Shown here: one piece after another, positions 19,220 through 27,844 of the stretch
Position numbering within the stretch: the first letter of the stretch is position 1
How the letters are laid out: the number at the start of each line of letters is the position of its first letter
Assembly: GCF_900604335.1 (NCBI RefSeq)
Contig: NZ_UWOD01000001.1
Location: 1,487,629 to 1,551,628 of the forward strand
DNA length: 64,000 nucleotides
Source: Intestinibacillus sp. Marseille-P6563
GTDB taxonomy: Bacteria; Bacillota; Clostridia; Oscillospirales; Butyricicoccaceae
Reading direction: 5' to 3'
Position numbers and translations under genes: made by a program
Notes under the pieces: model-generated
The model's database searches: none
The model's input: the letters and a program-made list of their open reading frames with translations, nothing else
What the model was told of the DNA's origin: nothing

Positions 19220-20145
19220 GCGAGGGATACGTCATCGGCGTGGACCACGGTTACGCAGCCATGAAAACTGTCCACGGTTCCTTCCCCTCGGGGCTGGTGG
19301 CCTATGAGCATGAGCCGTACACCCAGAAGAATGTGTTGGAATACGGCGGTACGTACTATGTGGTAGGCAGCGGCAGGCAGCCTCTGCAGAAAGACAAGAC
19401 CCGGACGGAGGACTACTATCTGCTGACCCTGGCAGCCATCGCCAGGGAACTGGACTGCCGCAATGCCGAGCGCACCTGCTCCGTCATTCTGGCTGCCGGC
19501 CTGCCCCTGACCAGTTTTGGCCGGGACAAGAAGAAGTTCCGTGCCTATCTGCTGCGGGACGGCAAACCGGTGCCCTTCCGCTATGAGGGCCGGGACTATA
19601 CCGTCACCGTCCGGGATGTGAAACTGTTCCCCCAGGGCTATGCCGCTGTGCTGACCCAGACGGAGCTGCTGGATGAACCGTCCGTCATCGTGGCGGACAT
19701 CGGTGGCTGGACAGTGGACCTGATGCGCTTGGACAACCGCCTCCCCAATGCCGCCACCTGCCGCAGCTTGGAGTGGGGCATAATCCGCTGCATCGATGAG
19801 ATCAGCGAACAGGTGCGACGCGTCCTGGGTCTTTCTCTGACAACGGCGCAGATCGAGTGCGTCCTGCGGGGTGATGCCAGCAGCCTCCCGGACGAGGCGA
19901 AAGGCATCATCCATGCCCAGGCGGACCTGTATGTGCAGAACCTGCTCTCCACCATCACGGAGTGCGGCCTGGACACCCGCGCCATGCCTACTATTTTTAT
20001 AGGCGGCGGAGCGGCGCTCATGAAGCGGCGTGTTTCGGCCACAAACGGCCTGTGTCGGCCCGTGATCCTCGATGATGTATCCCTGAACGCCAAGGGCTAT
20101 GAACGGCTTGTACGGCAGATGTCGGGGAGCGGCGCCCATGCCTGA
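19216..20145 (+). CDS. ParM/StbA-like actin-family ATPase
   Basis: 309 residues from a GTG start that overlaps the previous stop (GTGA). Actin-fold signatures: phosphate-1 VIGVDHGYAAMKT, phosphate-2 VIVADIGGWTVDLMRL, and the adenosine motif TIFIGGGAALMKR. Such proteins form filaments that push DNA copies apart in type II plasmid partition. The next gene is a small basic DNA-binding-like protein, as expected for ParR. This implies that the ICE, when circular and replicating, is actively segregated. Confidence 0.88.
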   Translation: MSEGYVIGVDHGYAAMKTVHGSFPSGLVAYEHEPYTQKNVLEYGGTYYVVGSGRQPLQKDKTRTEDYYLLTLAAIARELDCRNAERTCSVILAAGLPLTSFGRDKKKFRAYLLRDGKPVPFRYEGRDYTVTVRDVKLFPQGYAAVLTQTELLDEPSVIVADIGGWTVDLMRLDNRLPNAATCRSLEWGIIRCIDEISEQVRRVLGLSLTTAQIECVLRGDASSLPDEAKGIIHAQADLYVQNLLSTITECGLDTRAMPTIFIGGGAALMKRRVSATNGLCRPVILDDVSLNAKGYERLVRQMSGSGAHA

Positions 20146-20434
20146 AAAGCGACGGCTCAGTCTTTCCTTCTCCCTGACTCAGCGGGAGCAGCGGAACGCA
20201 TGGGAGCGCCTGTCCGCCGTTGCGCCCGGACAGCGCATGGACGCCGTGTGCAGGATGATCAACGGCTATATGGAACAACAGGAACTGCTGGAGGCCATTC
20301 GCGGCGCTATCCGGGAGGAACTGGCAGGCGTTTCCTTCCCAAAGACCACTACGCAGCAGGAGCAGGCCGGGACCGTCGATGAGGACGTCCTCGGCTTTCT
20401 CCGTGCGCTGCAGGAGGGAGATGATACCATCTGA
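20138..20434 (+). CDS. ParR-like partner of the actin ATPase
   Basis: 98 residues. The N-terminal RRLSLSFSLTQREQRNAWERL and the helices AVCRMINGYMEQQELLEAI fit a ribbon-helix-helix ParR/StbB-type adaptor. ATG at 20138 follows GGGAG and overlaps parM by 8 nt. The C-terminal tail (VDEDVLGFLRALQEGDDTI) is acidic and could contact filaments. The assignment rests on position and fold impression. Confidence 0.7.
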   Translation: MPEKRRLSLSFSLTQREQRNAWERLSAVAPGQRMDAVCRMINGYMEQQELLEAIRGAIREELAGVSFPKTTTQQEQAGTVDEDVLGFLRALQEGDDTI

Positions 20435-21588
20435 TTCGATATTTTGATATGTTCGCCGGGATCGGCGGCTTTCGGGCGGGGCTGACCCGCGCCGGCGGCT
20501 TCCAGTGCGTCGGACACTGCGAGATCGACAAATATGCCGAAGCCAGTTACCGCGCGATCCACGACATCAGGAAGGAGGAGCGATACTATCCAGACGCCCG
20601 AGCCATTGACCCCAACGACCTGCCCGACTTCGACCTTTTGTGTGGGGGATTCCCCTGCCAGGCGTTTTCTCTCGCTGGCCGCAGAAAAGGATTTGACGAT
20701 GCAAGAGGTACTCTCTTCTTTGAAATTGCCCGCCTGGCTGAAACCAGACGGCCTTCGTATCTTCTGCTCGAGAACGTGCCAGGACTGCTTAACCATGACG
20801 GCGGCCGGACGTTTGCGGCCATCCTCTCCGCGCTTTCTGACCTGGGGTACCATGTCGAATGGGCTGTGCTTAACAGCAAACATTTTGGAGTCCCGCAGTC
20901 AAGGAGGAGGGTGTTCCTTATCTGCTATCTTGATCCCCGATGCGCTGGAAAAATATTACCTGTCTTCGGAAATGGTGCAAAAGCTCTTATACAACTCATC
21001 GGCGGGGCGCAAGGACACCGGGTCTATGACCCAGAAGGAGTAGCCTGTACCCAGACAGCCGGTGGTGGCGGCCTCGGTGTGAAAACCGGGTTATACCTGC
21101 TGCCGCCGGACGCGCCCTTTGTGGATCTGTGTGCGGGGCATCCGAAACGGACGCGGCAATCCCGATGCATCACTGCCCGCTATGGGCAGACGACGCTGTC
21201 CAATCATAAGGCGGAACGCTCCGGGGCGCTGCTGATCAAGGAAGCCACCCGAAAAGGCTATCAGGAGGCGGCGCCTGGCGACAGCGTGGACTTGGGCTAT
21301 CCGGGCAGCGCCACACGCGCCGGTCGGGTCGGGGTCGGTGTCGCCCATGACGCCGCCAGTGTGCAGGGCATTGTGGAGCGCGGCGGACGCATCCGCCGCC
21401 TGATGCCCAGGGAGTGCCTGCGCCTGCAGGGCTTTGACGATGAGCAAATCGACAAGATCCTCGCCATCAACTCGGACGCCCAAGCCTACAAGCAGGCAGG
21501 CAACAGCGTCACCGTCACAGTGATCGAGGCCATTGGCCGGCGCATCCGGGCCGTGGACGAGGCTTTGCGAAAGGAGGCGGCTGCGTGA
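20431..21588 (+). CDS. C5-cytosine DNA methyltransferase, apparent CTG start
   Basis: 385 residues with all main motifs: I FAGIGGFRAG, IV GGFPCQAFS (catalytic Cys76), VI LLLENVPGL, VIII QSRRRVFLI, and IX-X RLMPRECLRLQGF with QAGNSVTV. It methylates cytosine C5 in host or element DNA, probably protecting the ICE from restriction; no cognate nuclease is adjacent. The conserved N-terminus of the family (MIRYFDMFAG) is encoded here from CTG at 20431, which overlaps the previous TGA. The in-frame TGA at 20422 excludes longer starts, and ATG 20449 would remove six conserved residues. Confidence 0.93.
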   Translation: MIRYFDMFAGIGGFRAGLTRAGGFQCVGHCEIDKYAEASYRAIHDIRKEERYYPDARAIDPNDLPDFDLLCGGFPCQAFSLAGRRKGFDDARGTLFFEIARLAETRRPSYLLLENVPGLLNHDGGRTFAAILSALSDLGYHVEWAVLNSKHFGVPQSRRRVFLICYLDPRCAGKILPVFGNGAKALIQLIGGAQGHRVYDPEGVACTQTAGGGGLGVKTGLYLLPPDAPFVDLCAGHPKRTRQSRCITARYGQTTLSNHKAERSGALLIKEATRKGYQEAAPGDSVDLGYPGSATRAGRVGVGVAHDAASVQGIVERGGRIRRLMPRECLRLQGFDDEQIDKILAINSDAQAYKQAGNSVTVTVIEAIGRRIRAVDEALRKEAAA

Positions 21589-22547
21589 CCGGGATGAAGG
21601 ACCAGTATTTCGGCGTCGAGGTGGAGATGACCGGCATCACCCGTGAACAGGCCGCGCAGGCGCTGGCAGATTATTTCGGAACGATCCCACAGTACAAAGG
21701 TGGGGTTTATGATGCATGGGTCGTCAAAGACACAGAAAACAAAGAGTGGAAACTGATGAGTGACGGAAGCATCCATGCAGAGCGAAAGACATTGCATGGC
21801 TACGAACAAACAAATAACAGGCAATATAAAGTGGAGATGGTTTCGCCCAAACTGACCTATGCGGAGCTGCCAAAGTTCCAAGAGTGTGTGCGGCAGATCC
21901 GGCATGCGGGGGCAAAGGTCAACAGTTCCTGCGGCCTGCACATCCATGTGGACGCGGCCAACCACAACCGCCAGAGCCTGAAAAACCTCCTGAGCATCAT
22001 GTACGCCAAAGAGGACATTTTGTTCAAGGCCCTGCAGGTGAATGAGGCCCGTGCCGCCCGCTGGTGCCAAAAGGTGCGGGAACCCATGCTGCGGCAGGCC
22101 CGCACCCTCCCCGCTGAGGAAACCAAGGATCTGACACAGCTGGAGAGCATTTGGTATGAAGGTGATATCAACTCAGGAGAGCATTACAACTGGACACGCT
22201 ACTATGCCTTGAACCTGCATTCGGTGTTCTATCGCGGCACCGTTGAGTGGCGCTGTTTCAACTCCACCCTCCATGCAGGACGCGCGAAAGCCTACATCGA
22301 CCTGTGCCTCGCCATGTCTGCCCAGGCCATCGCCCAGCGCAGCACCGTCATGCGGAAAACCCACAGCGACAATGAGCTGTTCACCTTCCGGGTCTGGCTG
22401 GTGCGCCTGGGCCTCAACGGGCCGGAGTTTAAGAACACCCGTGACCATCTGCTGGCCAATCTGGACGGCGACCGGGCTTGGCGCTACGACAAGGACAGTT
22501 ACGAAGTCAATAAAAAGAAGAAAAAGAACCGAGAGATGGAGAGGTGA
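21585..22547 (+). CDS. amidoligase family enzyme
   Basis: 320 residues. The glutamine-synthetase/GCS-fold amidoligase pattern is visible: YFGVEVEMTGITREQAA at the start, the core YKVEMVSPKLTYAEL, and the hallmark NSSCGLHIHVDAAN followed by GTVEWRCFNSTLHAG. These enzymes form amide bonds with ATP, on peptides or small amines. GTG at 21585 follows AAGGAGG and overlaps the methyltransferase stop (GTGA). A gamma-glutamylcyclotransferase gene lies two genes on; this pairing was described for amidoligases of Firmicute conjugative elements by comparative genomics. Confidence 0.88.
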   Translation: MTGMKDQYFGVEVEMTGITREQAAQALADYFGTIPQYKGGVYDAWVVKDTENKEWKLMSDGSIHAERKTLHGYEQTNNRQYKVEMVSPKLTYAELPKFQECVRQIRHAGAKVNSSCGLHIHVDAANHNRQSLKNLLSIMYAKEDILFKALQVNEARAARWCQKVREPMLRQARTLPAEETKDLTQLESIWYEGDINSGEHYNWTRYYALNLHSVFYRGTVEWRCFNSTLHAGRAKAYIDLCLAMSAQAIAQRSTVMRKTHSDNELFTFRVWLVRLGLNGPEFKNTRDHLLANLDGDRAWRYDKDSYEVNKKKKKNREMER

Positions 22548-22551
22548 CGAG

Positions 22552-22800
22552 ATGAAGATCCGCATGGAAGAAGATATCCTGTCCGGTACCGGGGCAGAGA
22601 TCATGGACCATCTGCGCGCCCGTGTATTTGACCCCACGGAGTTCCCTGACACGGAGAGCTACATCTGGTTCCTGCGAAACAATGTGGTGCGTACCACCGG
22701 CCTGGACTTCCCGCTGCCAGAGGGGGATGTGGAGCAGCAGGCCCGGATGATGTTCACCCAGTTGGCGAAAGTGGGCGCTCTCACGATTTTGGAGGACTGA
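22552..22800 (+). CDS. 82-residue protein between amidoligase and cyclotransferase
   Basis: ATG at 22552 follows GAGAGG. The protein has the segment SGTGAEIMDHLRARVF and then FPDTESYIWFLRNNVVRTTGLDFPLPEGD, and an acidic C-terminus. It is too short for an enzyme. It could be a substrate carrier or adaptor for the amidoligase, but nothing in the sequence proves that. Confidence 0.65.
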   Translation: MKIRMEEDILSGTGAEIMDHLRARVFDPTEFPDTESYIWFLRNNVVRTTGLDFPLPEGDVEQQARMMFTQLAKVGALTILED

Positions 22801-22801
22801 T

Positions 22802-23344
22802 ATGGCAAAGCGTCTGTATTTTGCCTATGGCAGCAACATCAATCTGGAGCAGATGGCGGTCCGCTGTCCTGCCGCCCAGGTGGTTGGGCCTGCGGTGCTG
22901 GACGGCTATGAACTGCTGTTCCGCGGCAACCGGCGCGGGGCCGGCGTCGCCACCATCGAGCCTCTGCCCGGCAGCCAGGTCCACGGCCTGCTGTGGAAGC
23001 TGACGCCGGAGTGTGAGCAATCTCTGGACGTCTATGAGGGATACCCGCGGTTGTATGAGAAAGAGGATATCACGGTCCGCACCGGGGACGGCAAAGACGT
23101 GACCGTCATGGCCTACATCATGACAGGGGAACTGTGGCGGGATCCTGCCATCCCTTCTCCCGCCTACTATGGCGGCATTCTGGAGGGATACCGCCAGAAC
23201 GGCCTGCCGGTGCCGGAACTGGAGGCCGCGCTGAAAAATGTGCACGACGAGGTGCGGCAGGCCCGGCACTTTGAGCGCATGCAGGAAATGGACCTGTTTT
23301 TCGGCGAAAAGCCAGGCAGGAAGAAGGGCCACCATGAGCGATAA
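22802..23344 (+). CDS. gamma-glutamylcyclotransferase (AIG2/GGCT-like)
   Basis: 180 residues. LYFAYGSNINLEQM contains the family YGSN motif, followed by LFRGNRRGAGVATIEP, VHGLLWKLT and LDVYEGYPRLYEKE, where the second glutamate is the usual general acid-base position. The family cyclises gamma-glutamyl amides to release 5-oxoproline and an amine. Downstream of an amidoligase it could reverse or trim that product. It starts behind TTGGAGG one nucleotide after the previous stop. The 3' end reads ATGAGCGATAA, a repeated junction in this operon. Confidence 0.88.
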   Translation: MAKRLYFAYGSNINLEQMAVRCPAAQVVGPAVLDGYELLFRGNRRGAGVATIEPLPGSQVHGLLWKLTPECEQSLDVYEGYPRLYEKEDITVRTGDGKDVTVMAYIMTGELWRDPAIPSPAYYGGILEGYRQNGLPVPELEAALKNVHDEVRQARHFERMQEMDLFFGEKPGRKKGHHER

Positions 23345-23362
23345 AGGAAAGAGAGGCGCGGT

Positions 23363-23761
23363 ATGGCAAGAAAAACCATCTCTCTGACGGGAGAACTACA
23401 CATGAATGCCACAGGATTTTCCGTAACCGTAGATGCACTGGAAACATTGAAAATCGTTGGTATCGCATATGGTGTTTATGACCATGCGGAAGATCTGCGG
23501 GATTGCCGTGTCACACTGGAGAATGGTGAGCGGCCGGCACTGGTTGTTCAGGAAGATGTCAGCCTGCATGGAAGTCCCTTTTGGGAAACCGTGCGTACCA
23601 TTACAGATGACCCGGAACGGATCCGGCAATATGTGGCATTTCGGGAAACGCTAAAAATGTTCCAACAGATAGAACGGGAGCGCGAAGTTGTGCAACGGGA
23701 TACAGGCCGCAGCAGTCAACAGGGCGCTCCCGCCAAGAGGAAGGATTGCCATGAGCGATAA
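23363..23761 (+). CDS. hypothetical protein of accessory operon
   Basis: 132 residues, ATG behind AAAGAGAGG. Strand-rich middle region (FSVTVDALETLKIVGIAYGVYD, CRVTLENGERPALVVQEDVS) followed by helices. Not recognised. The stop overlaps the next start in the repeated ATGAGCGATAA junction. Confidence 0.65.
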   Translation: MARKTISLTGELHMNATGFSVTVDALETLKIVGIAYGVYDHAEDLRDCRVTLENGERPALVVQEDVSLHGSPFWETVRTITDDPERIRQYVAFRETLKMFQQIEREREVVQRDTGRSSQQGAPAKRKDCHER

Positions 23762-24131
23762 CCATCTGACAATCCTCGTTGTAGAGCCGGGGAAACCGCC
23801 ATATCCCCGGCAGATCCCAGACACCCTGCAGGCCATGCAGGAGATTGTCGGCGGGGACATCGACGCCACATACCCCTATGAGGATCCCGTGGCGCTTATA
23901 TTTAACAGCAGCGGCAAGTTTGCCGGCCTGCAGCCAAACCGCCTCCTCCGGCTGGAAAACGGGGATCCGTATGATGTTGTGTGCGGCACCTTTTTCCTCG
24001 CCGGCCTCGGCGGGGAAACCTTTGTGTCTTTGACGCCGGAACAGCTTCGAAAATATGAATCCCTGTACAGCCGGGAGATGTTGTTCCCACTCCCCAAAAA
24101 GAAAGAGAGAAGGAATGAGCATGAAAGATAA
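23751..24131 (+). CDS. DUF3846 protein
   Basis: 126 residues: LTILVVEPGKPPYPRQI, LQAMQEIVGGDIDATYPYEDPVALIFN and NRLLRLENGDPYDVVCGTFFLAGL are the DUF3846 signature. This family is common in Firmicute ICEs and phages; its function is unknown. ATG at 23751 follows GAGGAAGG. Confidence 0.88.
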   Translation: MSDNHLTILVVEPGKPPYPRQIPDTLQAMQEIVGGDIDATYPYEDPVALIFNSSGKFAGLQPNRLLRLENGDPYDVVCGTFFLAGLGGETFVSLTPEQLRKYESLYSREMLFPLPKKKERRNEHER

Positions 24132-25272
24132 GACCATTCTGACAGCGGAGTCCGTCACAGCGGGCCACCCGGACAAACTGTGCGACACCATAGCGGACAC
24201 GGTGGTGGACTGCTGTCTGGAACATGACCCCAACGCCCGCGTCGCCTGTGAAGTTCTGGCGACAGCGGGCAAATTCGTGGTGGCCGGCGAGATTACCGCA
24301 CTGACGATCCCAGATATCCCTTCCATCGTGCGCGACACGGTGCGCCGGGCCGGATACAACTGCAGGAACTTCGACGTGGAGGTCCTCATCCGGCCCCAAA
24401 GCCCGGACATCGCAGGGGCAGTACAGCACGGGGAACAGACCGCAGCCGGTGATCAGGGGATCGTGTATGGCTACGCCTGCAGCGAAACGGAAAACCTCCT
24501 GCCCCTGCCGGTGGTATTGGCGCACCGCCTGACCGCCCTGCTCACCTGTGCGCGGACGATGGGCAGGATCAGCGGCCTGCGGCCTGACGGAAAGGCGCAG
24601 GTGTCTGTGGAGTATGTCTTCGGCGCACCCCGGCGGATCTCCGCTATTGTCCTCTCCTGCCAGCATGCGGAGGATAAGGACCTGCCCCGGCTGCGGGAGG
24701 AATTGTTGGAATTTGTCATCCAGCCCGCTCTCCGCATCTTCCCCGCGGATGAAGATACAGAGATCCTCATCAACCCCTCCGGCCGCTTTGTGCAGGGCGG
24801 GATCGAGGCGGATACCGGCCTGACCGGCCGCAAGCTGATGGTGGACACCTACGGAGGGCTGGTGCCCCACGGCGGCGGTGCGCTGTCCGGCAAGGACGGG
24901 ACCAAGATGGACCGCAGCGGCGCCTACATGGCCCGCTGCATCGCCAAGAATATTGTGGCCGCCGGCCTCGCGGAGAAATGCACGGTCGCCCTGGCCTATG
25001 CCATCGGACGGGCTGATCCGGTGGCTGTGGATGTGGATACCCACCTCACCGGCACATACCCGGACGAGCTGCTGGAACAGGCAGTCCGCTGTTTCTTTGG
25101 CCTCACGCCCGCGGGTATGATCCGCACCCTGCAGCTGGACCAGCCGATTTTCGCAGACGCCTGCAACTATGGCCACTTTACCAGGGCAAGCCTGCCGTGG
25201 GAGCAGACCGGGCAGGCCGGGAAGTTTGCGGAGTTGTGTGCAGAACTGGAGCGCGGAGATGATGGCGGCTGA
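24121..25272 (+). CDS. metK: S-adenosylmethionine synthetase
   Basis: 383 residues, full length. Motifs: TAESVTAGHPDKLCD, GDQGIVYGYACSET, the GGI loop RFVQGGIEADTGLTGRK, DTYGGLVPHGGGALSGKDGTKMDRSGAY and AYAIGRADPVAV. It makes SAM from ATP and methionine. The usual start of the GDQG motif and the catalytic His of GHPDK are intact. I chose ATG 24121, 6 nt after AAGGA; ATG 24115 abuts the site. A mobile copy next to two DNA methyltransferases and SAM-using Cfr nearby suggests it supplies methyl donor, but a housekeeping copy elsewhere is likely. Confidence 0.93.
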   Translation: MKDKTILTAESVTAGHPDKLCDTIADTVVDCCLEHDPNARVACEVLATAGKFVVAGEITALTIPDIPSIVRDTVRRAGYNCRNFDVEVLIRPQSPDIAGAVQHGEQTAAGDQGIVYGYACSETENLLPLPVVLAHRLTALLTCARTMGRISGLRPDGKAQVSVEYVFGAPRRISAIVLSCQHAEDKDLPRLREELLEFVIQPALRIFPADEDTEILINPSGRFVQGGIEADTGLTGRKLMVDTYGGLVPHGGGALSGKDGTKMDRSGAYMARCIAKNIVAAGLAEKCTVALAYAIGRADPVAVDVDTHLTGTYPDELLEQAVRCFFGLTPAGMIRTLQLDQPIFADACNYGHFTRASLPWEQTGQAGKFAELCAELERGDDGG

Positions 25273-26012
25273 AACATATAGCATCCTGTTCCTTTGGCAA
25301 GGACAGCATCGCCACCATCCTGCTGGCGCTCCGTTATAGGGAACCGCTGGATGAGGCGGTGTACTGCGAAGTGATGTTTGACAGCCATATCTCCGGCGAG
25401 GTGCCGGAGCACCGGGACTTCATCTATGGCACAGCCATCCCCGCGCTGGAGCGCATGGGCGTAAAGATCCGCGTTCTCCGTGGGCCGCAGACCTATGTGG
25501 GGCTGTTCACCGGGAGGATCACCCGCGGGCCGAAAAGGGGCCTGCTCCGCTCCTTTCCTATCTGTGGGCGATGTGCCGTCCAGCGGGACTGCAAACTGAA
25601 ACCGATTTTGCGGTATCAGAAAAGACTCCCGCCAGACACGGTGCAGTACATCGGCATCGCCAGGGATGAGCAGGAGCGGCTGCTCCGTCTGGACGGACGC
25701 CGTGTTTCCCTGTTGGACAAGTATGGCTATACGGAACAGGACGCAAAGCAGCTCTGCCGGGAGGCGGGGCTGCTTTCGCCTGTCTATGAATTTACCAACA
25801 GGGGCGGCTGCTGGTTCTGCCCCAACGCCAGGCGGCGGGAACTGCGCCACCTCTATGACCATCACCCGGATCTGTGGGCCAGAATGCTGGAACTGCAGGC
25901 ACTGCCGGGGAAAGTCAGCGAAAAATTCAACCGGACCATGACATTTTCGGAAATTGACGCAGGTTTTCGGCGTGAAGATGAACAACTCAGCCTATGGAAA
26001 AACGCCGCATAG
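25269..26012 (+). CDS. PAPS-reductase/adenine nucleotide alpha-hydrolase-like protein, apparent CTG start
   Basis: About 247 residues. The PP-loop SFGKDSIATILLAL lies at the N-terminus, and a cluster of cysteines (CGRCAVQRDC and CWFCPNARRREL) may bind iron-sulphur or zinc. The family includes PAPS reductases and DndC-like proteins. The first ATG/GTG/TTG in frame (GTG 25359) would delete the PP-loop, and an in-frame TGA lies at 25260. CTG at 25269 gives LKHIASCSFGKDS and overlaps the metK stop (CTGA), with GGAG 10 nt before. No DndB/D/E partners are present. Confidence 0.85.
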   Translation: MKHIASCSFGKDSIATILLALRYREPLDEAVYCEVMFDSHISGEVPEHRDFIYGTAIPALERMGVKIRVLRGPQTYVGLFTGRITRGPKRGLLRSFPICGRCAVQRDCKLKPILRYQKRLPPDTVQYIGIARDEQERLLRLDGRRVSLLDKYGYTEQDAKQLCREAGLLSPVYEFTNRGGCWFCPNARRRELRHLYDHHPDLWARMLELQALPGKVSEKFNRTMTFSEIDAGFRREDEQLSLWKNAA

Positions 26013-26029
26013 CGGTGAAAGGAGGTTTC

Positions 26030-26743
26030 ATGCCAAATCATATCACAAATTTGATCTCATTTGGAGATCAGCCGGAGCAGGTCGCCGCTTTCCATCAAAT
26101 GCTGCGGGATCTGCGCCAGAAGGATGGTGTTTACGGGAGCATCGATTTTAACAAACTCATCCCTATGCCAAAAGCCTTAGGCATTGAATCCGGAACCAGG
26201 ACAACCAACGGCCTTGACGCATATCGCCGGTTTATAACTGGTGACAAAGCCGGTGCGGAGGCTTTCCAAAAAGAACATCCGGAGGAACGGGCGCTTGGGA
26301 AACAGGCGTATGAGAATATTCAGCAGTACGGTTCCCCCACCTGGTACGAGTGGTGTAATAAAAATTGGGGAACCAAATGGAATGCGTATTCCTGTGTGGA
26401 ACTGGGTAAGGATGATGATACCCTGGAGTTCTTTACTGCCTGGAGCAGTGTCCCGACAATTTTGGAGGCCCTTTCGAGAAAGTACCCGGACCAGACTATC
26501 TCCTACCGCTGGGCAGACGAGGACATCGGGAGCAATGTGGGAGAGGCTGTATACAAAAACGGAGAAATGATCGATGCAAACATCCCGGAACCCGGATCCA
26601 GAGAGGCGTATGAACTGGCGTCGGATATCATGGGGATCGACCTTGCAGACTTTGACCTCTATCTCTCTGCGGATAAAAGCACCTATGAGTACCATGAGGA
26701 CCCACCCAAAACAAAACGCACCAAGGATGGGCCGGCGAGATGA
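26030..26743 (+). CDS. Api92/DUF1281-like ferredoxin-fold protein
   Basis: 237 residues from ATG after AAAGGAGG. MPNHITNLISFG, YGSIDFNKLIPMPKAL, WYEWCNKNWGTKWNAYSCVE and FTAWSSVPTILEALSRKYP are typical of the Api92/YubB family found on plasmids, phages and ICEs. Function unknown; some members are suspected anti-defence or stability factors. Confidence 0.85.
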   Translation: MPNHITNLISFGDQPEQVAAFHQMLRDLRQKDGVYGSIDFNKLIPMPKALGIESGTRTTNGLDAYRRFITGDKAGAEAFQKEHPEERALGKQAYENIQQYGSPTWYEWCNKNWGTKWNAYSCVELGKDDDTLEFFTAWSSVPTILEALSRKYPDQTISYRWADEDIGSNVGEAVYKNGEMIDANIPEPGSREAYELASDIMGIDLADFDLYLSADKSTYEYHEDPPKTKRTKDGPAR

Positions 26744-27513
26744 CGTTTTACGAACAGGAACTTCGGAAACTGTTTGCGGACGGCACGGTGATCGGCAGCC
26801 CCACTTTTGCGGGCCGGGCCTGTTTGGGAACGCTGGGAAAGGATCTCCGTGCCCGTGTGCAGTTTGTGACATCAGGCCACGCGGATCACTATGACGCCAT
26901 CAGCGTTACGGTGCTGAACCGCACAGACGGCGTAGTAGATAAGCTCCGCCTCCGGCTGAAGGATATCCTCGGCGTCAAGCAGGTGCCAGGCAACCCCAAC
27001 TTCCGTAATGGCGTAGCGCCGCATATCTGGGAAGATAGCGGGAAAGCGGAGTGGTACGCCTTCCGCCCATCCGCGGCGGACTATTCCGCCATGCGGCAGG
27101 CTGTGAGCGAGTACCTGGGAGTGTTCCGGGATCGTGTGACGGAGCGCCGGCAGGATGGCCCAAGACTCGTCTACATCTGCGCCCCGCTCCGTGGCGAGGT
27201 AGAGAAAAATATCGCCTTTGCCAGAGATAGAGCGCGGGAGGTGTTCGTGGAGGGCAACGTGCCCATCTGCCCCCATTTGATGTTTCCGCCCATTGCCGAC
27301 CCGGAAAACCCGGCACAGGATCAGGCGGCACGGGAGATGGGCCTGCGGTTGGTGGAGTCCTGCCAGCAGGTCAACGTCTACGGCCCCGTCTGGACGGAGG
27401 GCATGTGGGCGGAGATCAACCACGCCGAGAGGCTGGGGATCCCTGTCCTGACAGACCAAAAGGAGCTGGGAAAGCCCCCGCGCCGGCGAACCAAGCAAGG
27501 GAAGGAGCGATGA
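26740..27513 (+). CDS. two-domain protein with C-terminal DUF4406
   Basis: 257 residues; the start overlaps the previous stop. The C-terminal half (about 140-245) matches DUF4406/nucleoside-deoxyribosyltransferase-like proteins: RLVYICAPLRGEVEKNIAFARD, NVPICPHLMFPPIADPENP and VWTEGMWAEINHAERLGIPVL. The N-terminal half (FRNGVAPHIWEDSGKAEWYAF) is an unrecognised globular domain. The C-terminal fold suggests nucleotide or nucleotide-sugar handling, not proven. Confidence 0.82.
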   Translation: MTFYEQELRKLFADGTVIGSPTFAGRACLGTLGKDLRARVQFVTSGHADHYDAISVTVLNRTDGVVDKLRLRLKDILGVKQVPGNPNFRNGVAPHIWEDSGKAEWYAFRPSAADYSAMRQAVSEYLGVFRDRVTERRQDGPRLVYICAPLRGEVEKNIAFARDRAREVFVEGNVPICPHLMFPPIADPENPAQDQAAREMGLRLVESCQQVNVYGPVWTEGMWAEINHAERLGIPVLTDQKELGKPPRRRTKQGKER

Positions 27514-27517
27514 TGTG

Positions 27518-27844
27518 ATGGTGGACAACATTCCGCCAGAAGAACTGGAGATCGAATTATCAGGCAGGCAGATCGAGCAGTTAGATGCGATTGACAATGC
27601 CGTTTACCAAACGATCCTCACCTTCCTCAACAAGACGGAAGATGAATTTCCCTGGGATATGCATTATATAGGCGAAGTAGCGGATGCCATCGAAGGAACA
27701 CTGCTGGATCTCGGCCAGCGGGTCCACCGGCCTGCAATCATAACGGAAAAAGACGGAACAGTGCATTTGGAAGAATATCAGGAACCTGTACTGCAAACAC
27801 CCAAAAAGAATAAGAAGAAGGAGAAACCTGCCTATGAGCGATAA
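27518..27844 (+). CDS. small acidic hypothetical protein
   Basis: 108 residues, ATG behind GGGAAGGAG. Helical N-terminal region (IEQLDAIDNAVYQTILTFLNKTEDEFPWDMHYIGEVADAIE), then a short strand pair and a lysine-rich tail. Not recognised. Its 3' end forms the repeated ATGAGCGATAA junction with the next gene. Confidence 0.65.
   Translation: MVDNIPPEELEIELSGRQIEQLDAIDNAVYQTILTFLNKTEDEFPWDMHYIGEVADAIEGTLLDLGQRVHRPAIITEKDGTVHLEEYQEPVLQTPKKNKKKEKPAYER

Noticed and set aside
25269..26012. DndC phosphorothioation system
   Set aside because: Only the PP-loop protein is similar; DndB, DndD, DndE and DptFGH-like genes are absent.
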